64,000 nt of DNA, from NCBI RefSeq assembly GCF_015354315.1, contig NZ_JADKYY010000013.1, positions 1 through 64,000 of the forward strand. Reading direction: 5' to 3'. The stretch is from Planobacterium oryzisoli. GTDB taxonomy: Bacteria > Bacteroidota > Bacteroidia > Flavobacteriales > Weeksellaceae. Position 1 is the first letter of the stretch, and each line of letters starts with the position of its first letter. The notes below the pieces were generated by a model. It worked only from the letters and a program-made list of their open reading frames with translations. It made no database searches and was not told where the DNA came from. Positions 48,071-54,434 of the stretch are shown one piece after another. A program made the translations under genes and the position numbers.

Positions 48071-48117
48071 TTTGACATATGTCATATTTGAAGCCCTAGG
48101 GAAAAGCAGTATCTTTG
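48071..48117 (+). promoter_or_regulatory. Crp/Fnr-type operator and promoter of the CoA-transferase gene
   Basis: TTTGACATATGTCATA (48071-48086), a palindrome around TGACATATGTCA, lies directly in front of TTTG (48087-48090), 19 nt, TATCTTTG (48110-48117), a perfect Bacteroidota promoter. The operator centre is about 43 nt from the expected transcription start, the class II distance for Crp/Fnr activators. Confidence 0.7.
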
Positions 48118-48158
48118 GAAGGATTCTAAAGAACGATTAATACGAAAATACAACGCTT

Positions 48159-49436
48159 ATGCACCATTATGTCAGTGCCCAAGAGGCCGTTTCAGTAATT
48201 AAAAGTGGAGACCGAATATTCTCTCACGGTAGTGCCTGTACACCCAATTATTTTCTGGACGAGTTGGCAAGGCAATCGGACCGACTGCGTGACGTGGAAT
48301 TTGTATCCATTACCCAGCAGGGGAGTGTGGAAATCGCAAAACCTGAATATAAAGACAGTTTCTATATTAATTCCCTTTTCACTTCCACGCCGGTTCGCGA
48401 CGCAGTAAACTCAGAACGAGGAGACTTTGTACCTGTATTTTTAAGTGAAATTCCTACCCTTTTCAAATCGGGTTTTCTTCCCATTGATGTAGCTATGGTC
48501 ACGGTATCTCCACCAGACAAACACGGATACTGTACACTAGGCACCTCGGTGGACGTTGCCCGCAGCGCTGTGGATACTGCAGGAAAGATTATAGCGATTG
48601 TAAATCCTCTCATGCCTCGCACCCACGGAGACGGAATGATACATATCAGCCGCTTTGACAAAGTGGTATGGCATGAAGAAGAACTTCTCACAGTGGACTA
48701 TGGTGCAAAGGTTGGGGAAGAAGAACTGAAGATTGGTGGGAATGTAGCAGAACTTATCGATGACCGATCCACGTTACAAATGGGTATTGGAACCATTCCT
48801 GATGCGGTACTTAAGAGCCTGGGCAACCATAAGGACCTTGGCATTCACACCGAGATGATAAGCGATGGGGCGATCGATCTAATCCTTAATGATGTCGTAA
48901 ATAATAAGTACAAAGGAACACATACCAACCAAACCATCACCAGTTTTTGTTTTGGAACCAGAAGACTCTACGATTTTGTAGACGACAATCCTTCTATTTC
49001 CTTCATGGACGTACAGCATGTTAATTTTCCGATCAATATAATGAAGAACAAAAAAATGACTGCGATCAATTCCGCTATTGAGGTGGACTTGACTGGTCAG
49101 GTTTGTGCGGATTCCATCGGTACGTACCAATTTAGCGGCATTGGGGGACAGATGGATTTCATGCGTGGGGCTGCTCTGAGTGAGGGAGGAAAGCCTATCA
49201 TAGCAATCTCATCAAGAACTAAAAAAGGGGTGCCGCGTATCGTGCCGTTCTTAAAGCAAGGTGCGGGGGTGGTGACCACCAGAGGGCATATCCACTGGGT
49301 GGTGACCGAGTACGGGGCAGTGAACCTCTACGGAAAAAACTTACGCCAGCGTGCTAAAGCACTAATTAGCATAGCGCATCCAGACGATCGAGAGATGCTG
49401 GAAGAAGCTGCTTATCAGCGCTTCAAACAAATATAA
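48159..49436 (+). CDS. Acetyl-CoA hydrolase/transferase family CoA-transferase
   Basis: A 425-residue cytosolic CoA-transferase of the Cat1/4-hydroxybutyrate CoA-transferase family (two NagB-like halves). The opening SAQEAVSVIKSGDRIFSHGSACTP and the active-site TEMISDGAIDL, whose Glu forms the acyl-CoA thioester, are clear, as are QMGIGTIPDAVLKSL, GGQMDFMRGAALSEGGKPIIA and RGHIHWVVTEYGAVNL. Known members move CoA between acetate and succinyl-CoA, propionyl-CoA or 4-hydroxybutyryl-CoA. Inside the tyrosine cluster it could instead activate acetoacetate, the product of FahA. It has its own strong, probably Crp/Fnr-controlled promoter. Confidence 0.9.
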   Translation: MHHYVSAQEAVSVIKSGDRIFSHGSACTPNYFLDELARQSDRLRDVEFVSITQQGSVEIAKPEYKDSFYINSLFTSTPVRDAVNSERGDFVPVFLSEIPTLFKSGFLPIDVAMVTVSPPDKHGYCTLGTSVDVARSAVDTAGKIIAIVNPLMPRTHGDGMIHISRFDKVVWHEEELLTVDYGAKVGEEELKIGGNVAELIDDRSTLQMGIGTIPDAVLKSLGNHKDLGIHTEMISDGAIDLILNDVVNNKYKGTHTNQTITSFCFGTRRLYDFVDDNPSISFMDVQHVNFPINIMKNKKMTAINSAIEVDLTGQVCADSIGTYQFSGIGGQMDFMRGAALSEGGKPIIAISSRTKKGVPRIVPFLKQGAGVVTTRGHIHWVVTEYGAVNLYGKNLRQRAKALISIAHPDDREMLEEAAYQRFKQI

Positions 49437-49441
49437 ATGTA

Positions 49442-49467
49442 AACCCGGCCTTCCAGCCGGGTTTTTT
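49442..49467 (+). terminator. Terminator of the CoA-transferase gene
   Basis: AACCCGGC (49442-49449) and GCCGGGTT (49456-49463) with a 6-nt loop, followed by TTTTT; it begins 6 nt after the stop codon. Confidence 0.9.
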
Positions 49468-49564
49468 AGTAGGAATTATATAAGATTGCTGCCTGTATAC
49501 TAGCATTTTAGCTTTACTGAAAAATTAGTAAATTAGGCGGTAAACATCTAAAGATTTCCTATAC

Positions 49565-50695
49565 ATGTCAACACTTACTTTCGCAGAAAAGATTGCAAAG
49601 GCGGAGAATTTCCTGCCCATCAATGGTACCGATTATATTGAATTCTATGTAGGCAATGCCAAGCAAGCAGCCCACTTCTACAAAACGGCTTTTGGTTTTC
49701 AAAGTGTAGCCTATGCCGGCCCAGAAACGGGCGTAAGAGATAGAGCATCCTATGTTTTGCAACAAGGAAAGATCCGCCTGGTTCTCACCACAGGACTGAA
49801 ATCGGACTCGGTGGTTTGCGAGCATGTAAAGAAACACGGTGACGGGGTAAAAGTTCTGGCCTTATGGGTAGAAGATGCTTATAGTGCATTTGAAGAAACT
49901 ACCAAACGCGGTGCAAAACCCTACCTGGAGCCGCAGACCCTTACCGATGCGCATGGAGAAGTGCGGATGTCGGGAATCTACACCTATGGAGAGACCGTGC
50001 ATATGTTTGTGGAAAGGAAAAACTATACTGGAGAATTCATGCCGGGCTACGAAAAATGGGAAAGTGCATACAACCCTGCGGATGTTGGTCTACTCTATGT
50101 GGACCATTGTGTTGGAAACGTAGGCTGGGACCGAATGCTTCCGGTGGTTAAATGGTACGAGGATGTCATGGGATTTGTCAATATTCTAAGTTTTGACGAC
50201 AAGCAAATCAACACCGAATACTCGGCACTGATGTCTAAGGTAATGAGCAATGGAAATGGCTACGCAAAATTCCCGATCAATGAGCCTGCAGAAGGCAAGA
50301 AAAAATCACAAGTGGAGGAATATTTGGATTTTTACGAAGGAGAAGGCGTGCAGCACATTGCAGTAGCTACAAAGGACATCATTCATACCGTAACCGAACT
50401 AAAAGCACGCGGTGTTGAGTTTCTCTCGGCTCCGCCACAGGCTTACTACGAGATGGTTCCCGAGCGTGTGGGCAGTATCGATGAAGACTTGGCAAAGCTT
50501 CAGGAACTGGGAATTTTAATTGACCACGACGAAGAAGGATACCTGCTGCAAATTTTCACCAAACCTGTAGAAGACCGTCCAACCCTGTTTTTTGAGATTA
50601 TTGAACGCCATGGCGCACAAAGCTTCGGAGCAGGTAATTTCAAAGCACTTTTTGAAGCGCTTGAACGGGAACAGGCCCGTCGGGGAAACCTCTAA
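49565..50695 (+). CDS. hppD: 4-Hydroxyphenylpyruvate dioxygenase
   Basis: A 376-residue two-domain vicinal-oxygen-chelate enzyme that turns 4-hydroxyphenylpyruvate into homogentisate. The N-terminal half has NGTDYIEFYVGNAKQAAHFY and GDGVKVLALWVED; the catalytic C-terminal half carries the iron ligands in YVDHCVGNV (His), GVQHIAVAT (His) and LFFEIIERHG (Glu), with the QEL...GILIDHDEEGYLLQIFTKP strand before the last ligand. Length is typical. Regulation probably separate from the CoA-transferase, which has a terminator between; no consensus promoter was seen in the 97-nt gap. Confidence 0.96.
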   Translation: MSTLTFAEKIAKAENFLPINGTDYIEFYVGNAKQAAHFYKTAFGFQSVAYAGPETGVRDRASYVLQQGKIRLVLTTGLKSDSVVCEHVKKHGDGVKVLALWVEDAYSAFEETTKRGAKPYLEPQTLTDAHGEVRMSGIYTYGETVHMFVERKNYTGEFMPGYEKWESAYNPADVGLLYVDHCVGNVGWDRMLPVVKWYEDVMGFVNILSFDDKQINTEYSALMSKVMSNGNGYAKFPINEPAEGKKKSQVEEYLDFYEGEGVQHIAVATKDIIHTVTELKARGVEFLSAPPQAYYEMVPERVGSIDEDLAKLQELGILIDHDEEGYLLQIFTKPVEDRPTLFFEIIERHGAQSFGAGNFKALFEALEREQARRGNL

Positions 50696-50741
50696 GAGAT
50701 TGGAATCTTATTTGCTATAGAGAAGCTATAAAAAAATCCCC

Positions 50742-51197
50742 ATGTATAAAGCACTGTATCTTTTAGCATTTCTGACATCTATTCCCTTATTTTCTCAGTC
50801 GGGAAGTATTTCGCAGCGAATCAGCCAATTAGAAAATGCGCGTACTGTGGTAAGTGAAAAGCACTACGATGTATTTACTCGCAGTCCTTTTGTATGGGTC
50901 AAGGAATTTGAAGACCATACCGAACGGCGGGAACTAAAGATGGTGAACGGAAAAGCAGAAATGGTAGAAGTATTCATTGACAAGAAAGACCAAAGCAGTG
51001 CAGTAAATTTATTTACAGGGGATTACCAGATGATGCCGGGGGGCCTAGTGTCGGTACGGTTGGATCGACTTGAGGGAAAACCCTTGCCCCTCCCACTCGC
51101 TTTAAGCCTAAAGATGGCCCGCGAAAAAAGAAATTTCTACCTGGTCAATGTACAAAACGGCGATTTGTTTCTCGAGGCCGGTAGAGACAACAAATAA
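50742..51197 (+). CDS. Exported protein of unknown function in the tyrosine cluster
   Basis: A 151-residue protein with a signal peptide (MYKALYLLAFLTSIPLFSQ, cleaved near residue 19). The mature part begins with a short coiled helix (SISQRISQLENARTVVSEKH) and continues with strands such as FVWVKEFEDHTERRELKMVN and VSVRLDRLEGKPLPLPLAL. I do not recognise a family and see no metal or catalytic motif. It lies 46 nt behind hppD, so it may be cotranscribed, and a terminator follows at 51221-51257. Confidence 0.72.
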   Translation: MYKALYLLAFLTSIPLFSQSGSISQRISQLENARTVVSEKHYDVFTRSPFVWVKEFEDHTERRELKMVNGKAEMVEVFIDKKDQSSAVNLFTGDYQMMPGGLVSVRLDRLEGKPLPLPLALSLKMAREKRNFYLVNVQNGDLFLEAGRDNK

Positions 51198-51220
51198 TTC
51201 TACACTCTTTGTAACGTACT

Positions 51221-51260
51221 AAAACTGCCTTAAGAATTCGTTTCTTAAGGCAGTTTTATT
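51221..51260 (+). terminator. Terminator before fahA
   Basis: AAAACTGCCTTAAG (51221-51234) and CTTAAGGCAGTTTT (51244-51257) are exact inverted copies with a 9-nt loop. The flanking A and T runs make it work in either direction. Confidence 0.88.
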
Positions 51261-51368
51261 GCAATTGGATTTGTGAAAATCCACAGTTTATCCTGCACAA
51301 TGCAAAAGCGTAGTGCCATTTTTAAGTCCCTGTATATTTTGTATCTTTAAGAATCTAAATTAATCTCT

Positions 51369-52619
51369 ATGAAATCGTTTGTAAACTATAGTGAAACCTC
51401 AGATTTTTCCATCCATAACATACCCTTTGGTGTCGCCGTATTTAATAAAGAATATATTGCCTGCGCTACACGCATCGGCGATATTGTAGTGGATTTGGCC
51501 ACTCTATACGACTTCGGCTTTCTGGACGATGTGGATGGACTTAGCGAAAATGTCTTTGAGGCCTACACGCTAAATGAATTCATAGAACTGGGCAAGCCCG
51601 TGACCTCTGCGGTGCGGCTCAAGATACAGGAACTGCTATTAGAAGATTCCTTACTCGCAAAGGACGAAAAAAGTATTGAACAGTGCTTCTTTGAACTGGA
51701 TCAAGTAAAGATGCTTATGCCGGTACATGTTCCCAATTATACAGATTTCTATTCCAGTGAACAGCATGCACGCAATGTGGGTGAAATGTTCCGCGATCCA
51801 GCCAATGCCCTGCTTCCCAACTGGAAACATCTTCCGGTGGGCTACCATGGCCGGGCTTCCTCCATAGTGGTCAGTGGCACAGATATCCACCGCCCGAAGG
51901 GGCAAACCAAACCCAAAGATGCTCCCGCACCGGTATTTGGTCCCACCCGACAGCTGGATTTCGAACTTGAAATGGCCTTCATTGTGAACCGTAATACGGA
52001 GATGGGCGAATCCATATCTACAGAGCAAGCAGAGGAAGCAATCTTTGGTCTGGTACTTTTCAATGACTGGTCGGCGCGCGATATTCAGGCATGGGAATAC
52101 GTTCCTCTTGGTCCATTTTTAGGAAAAAACTTTGCCTCCTCCGTTTCCCCATGGGTGGTTACTCTAGAGGCCCTGGAACCCTTCCGTACCGAAGGACCGA
52201 TACAGGACCCTGCAGTTTTGCCCTATTTAACCTTTACAGGAAACAAGCATTACGACATTTCAATGGAAGTGGGTCTTACCCCCTCCCACGGCACAGAGAA
52301 AACGCTTGCTAAGACCAATTTCCGTCATATGTACTGGAATATGTGCCAGCAACTGGCCCATCATACTGTGAGCGGGTGTAATATTGAAGTGGGCGATCTC
52401 TATGCATCGGGAACTATCTCCGGGAATTCACCAGAGAGTTTTGGCTCTATGCTGGAACTTTCCTGGAAAGGAGAAAACCCAGTGGTACTAAACGACGGTC
52501 AGAAACGCAGCTTTATTGAGGACGGTGATACCGTTACCATGCGGGGGTACGCCCAGAAGGAAGGGATACGTGTGGGATTTGGTGAAGTGGTAGCCACAAT
52601 ACTTCCTAGTAAAGTCTAA
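51369..52619 (+). CDS. fahA: Fumarylacetoacetase
   Basis: A 416-residue enzyme that splits fumarylacetoacetate to fumarate and acetoacetate, the last step of tyrosine degradation. The N-terminal SH3-like part spans about 1-115; the catalytic barrel has TDFYSSEQHARNVGEMFR (Asp, His), LPVGYHGRASSIVVSG, LDFELEMAFIVN (Glu pair for the metal), LFNDWSARDIQAWEYVPLGPF (Asp) and the late TISGNSPESFGSMLELSWKG. It is complete. Its promoter is probably TATCTTTA (51342-51349), one base off consensus. No maleylacetoacetate isomerase gene is nearby. The flavin reductase gene follows after 22 nt. Confidence 0.96.
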   Translation: MKSFVNYSETSDFSIHNIPFGVAVFNKEYIACATRIGDIVVDLATLYDFGFLDDVDGLSENVFEAYTLNEFIELGKPVTSAVRLKIQELLLEDSLLAKDEKSIEQCFFELDQVKMLMPVHVPNYTDFYSSEQHARNVGEMFRDPANALLPNWKHLPVGYHGRASSIVVSGTDIHRPKGQTKPKDAPAPVFGPTRQLDFELEMAFIVNRNTEMGESISTEQAEEAIFGLVLFNDWSARDIQAWEYVPLGPFLGKNFASSVSPWVVTLEALEPFRTEGPIQDPAVLPYLTFTGNKHYDISMEVGLTPSHGTEKTLAKTNFRHMYWNMCQQLAHHTVSGCNIEVGDLYASGTISGNSPESFGSMLELSWKGENPVVLNDGQKRSFIEDGDTVTMRGYAQKEGIRVGFGEVVATILPSKV

Positions 52620-52641
52620 CGCTTTTTCGATCTATCGACAG

Positions 52642-53472
52642 ATGAAAACCATAAGTCCTGAGTCTTTAAATCCCATGGAACTGCAGACGCTGCTGCAGAC
52701 CGCAATAGCACCGCGTCCCATAGCATTGGTATCCAGTGTTAATGACCAAGGGGAAGTCAACCTTTCGCCCTTCAGTTTCTTTAATCTTTTTTCTACTCTG
52801 CCTCCCGTGGTTATTTTTTCACCCTCGCGCAGGGTTAGGGACAACACTACCAAGCATACACTACAAAACGTACTGGAAGTACCTGAGGTAGTTGTAGGCA
52901 TTGTTAATTTCCCAATCGTACAGCAGGTCTCCCTGGCCTCCACGGAATACACTCGCGGTACGAATGAGTTCTTGAAATCGGGTCTTACGATGCGCCCCTC
53001 AGAGATTGTCGCTCCTCCACTTATCCAAGAATGCCCTGTAAACCTGGAATGCAAGGTACTGGAAGTAAAATCTCTAGGAAGTGAGGGAGGTGCGGGTCAA
53101 CTAGTTATAGCGCAGATCGTACGCATTCACGTGGATGAGAAATACCTAACCGATGAGGGCACTCTGGATCCGCTTTCTTTGGACTTGGTTGCGCGTCTCG
53201 GGGGTAACTACTATAGCAGGCAAAATGCACAAAACCTGTTTGAAGTACCAAAGCCACTAACTACACTAGGAATTGGAATAGATTCTCTCCCTACTGAAGT
53301 GCGTGAAAGCCTAGTCCTTACAGGAAATGATTTGGCGATGCTTGCAAACATTGAAAAACTTCCTGCGGGAAAATTCAGCGCAGAAATCCAGAACCATACC
53401 CTTGCCAAATCTGCTCTAGAGAAAGGGCAGGTGGAGTTGGCCTGGCACTATCTGCAAACCTCTAAGCACTAA
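52642..53472 (+). CDS. Flavin reductase-like domain protein
   Basis: A 276-residue cytosolic FMN-binding split-barrel protein. The IAPRPIALVSSVNDQGEVNLSPFSFFNLFST opening (in parts, about 22-52) is the classic flavin reductase-like block; VIFSPSRRVRDNTTKHTLQNV and FPIVQQVSLASTEYTRGTNEF continue the domain. Such proteins bind FMN and either supply reduced flavin to monooxygenases or act directly. The conserved place behind fahA suggests a role in aromatic amino-acid use, but no partner oxygenase is seen. The C-terminal 80 residues are an extra helical part. Confidence 0.88.
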   Translation: MKTISPESLNPMELQTLLQTAIAPRPIALVSSVNDQGEVNLSPFSFFNLFSTLPPVVIFSPSRRVRDNTTKHTLQNVLEVPEVVVGIVNFPIVQQVSLASTEYTRGTNEFLKSGLTMRPSEIVAPPLIQECPVNLECKVLEVKSLGSEGGAGQLVIAQIVRIHVDEKYLTDEGTLDPLSLDLVARLGGNYYSRQNAQNLFEVPKPLTTLGIGIDSLPTEVRESLVLTGNDLAMLANIEKLPAGKFSAEIQNHTLAKSALEKGQVELAWHYLQTSKH

Positions 53473-53497
53473 TTACTCTTAACCTGTAAAAAGAAAA

Positions 53498-53533
53498 CAT
53501 CCCGCAGAAACCTATTTTCTGTGGGATGCGTTT
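53498..53533. terminator. Bidirectional terminator between flavin reductase and terC
   Basis: CATCCCGCAGAAA (53498-53510) and TTTCTGTGGGATG (53516-53528), one G-U pair, flanked by A-rich sequence on the left and CGTTTTTA on the right. It serves both convergent genes. Confidence 0.85.
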
Positions 53534-54370
53534 TTATGAGGGTTGATCACTGGAATGTTCAATCTCGAGATTGTCTTTTAAATCCGGATTGAGCTTGAAT
53601 GCCCGCTCCTTTTTACTCCGAAGCCGGATGTTGAGCAGTTCTACGGCCAGAGAGAAAGCAAGGCAAGAATAAATGATATTCTTACTCACATGCTGATGGA
53701 TTCCTTCTGCGACCAGCATAACACCAATTACCACTAAGAAGGCAAGGGCCAGCATCTGAAGGCTTGGATGTTTATTGATGACCCGCGCAATAGGCCCTGC
53801 AAAGGCCATCATGATACCTATGGAAATCACAACCGCAATGATCATAAGCAAAACGTTATCTACTAATCCCACTGCAGTAAGAATGGAATCTAGTGAGAAC
53901 ACCATATCGATAAGGATGATCTGACTGATAACCAGTACCATAAGAGCCGATCCTGCAGAGGCGGCTTTGGGTCCATGGATTTCATCGACCTGCATTTTAC
54001 TGTGTATTTCAAAGGTACTTTTTCCAATCAGGAAAATACCTCCCGCAAGAAGAATAATATCCTTCCAACTAAGCAGAAGTGGCCCGCCAGTGGTTGCATC
54101 ACTCATAAAGCCCAAGGTAAGCACAGGGTCTTTCAGGGAGATGATCCAATTGATCATCAGAAGCAGGATGACTCTAAATAACATGGCAAATCCCAGTCCG
54201 AGATTGCGTGCAAATTTCTGCCTTGCTTTAGGAAGCTTATCGGAAATAATCGAGATGAAAATAATATTGTCGACTCCCAATACAATTTCCAGGAAAGTCA
54301 GGGTCAGAAGCGAGACCCAGATCTGCGGGTCTGCGAAATTGGGCCAATCAATGCCGGTAAATAAGTCCAT
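53534..54370 (-). CDS. TerC family integral membrane protein
   Basis: A 278-residue inner-membrane protein with about seven helices. The two diagnostic acidic segments are LTFLEIVLGVDNIIFISII (about 26-44) and VLVISQIILIDMVFSLDSILTAVGLV (about 146-170, in parts); the buried Asp residues are typical of TerC/Alx proteins, which have been linked to manganese export and tellurite tolerance. The soluble C-terminal tail (about 245-278) is charged. It is monocistronic; no tel or metal-regulator genes adjoin. Confidence 0.93.
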   Translation of the reverse strand: MDLFTGIDWPNFADPQIWVSLLTLTFLEIVLGVDNIIFISIISDKLPKARQKFARNLGLGFAMLFRVILLLMINWIISLKDPVLTLGFMSDATTGGPLLLSWKDIILLAGGIFLIGKSTFEIHSKMQVDEIHGPKAASAGSALMVLVISQIILIDMVFSLDSILTAVGLVDNVLLMIIAVVISIGIMMAFAGPIARVINKHPSLQMLALAFLVVIGVMLVAEGIHQHVSKNIIYSCLAFSLAVELLNIRLRSKKERAFKLNPDLKDNLEIEHSSDQPS

Positions 54371-54434
54371 AGTTTTTGTTTTTAATTTCCAGCGGTAAAA
54401 ATACAGCGTCTGGAAAAATAAGTGTTATATAATT

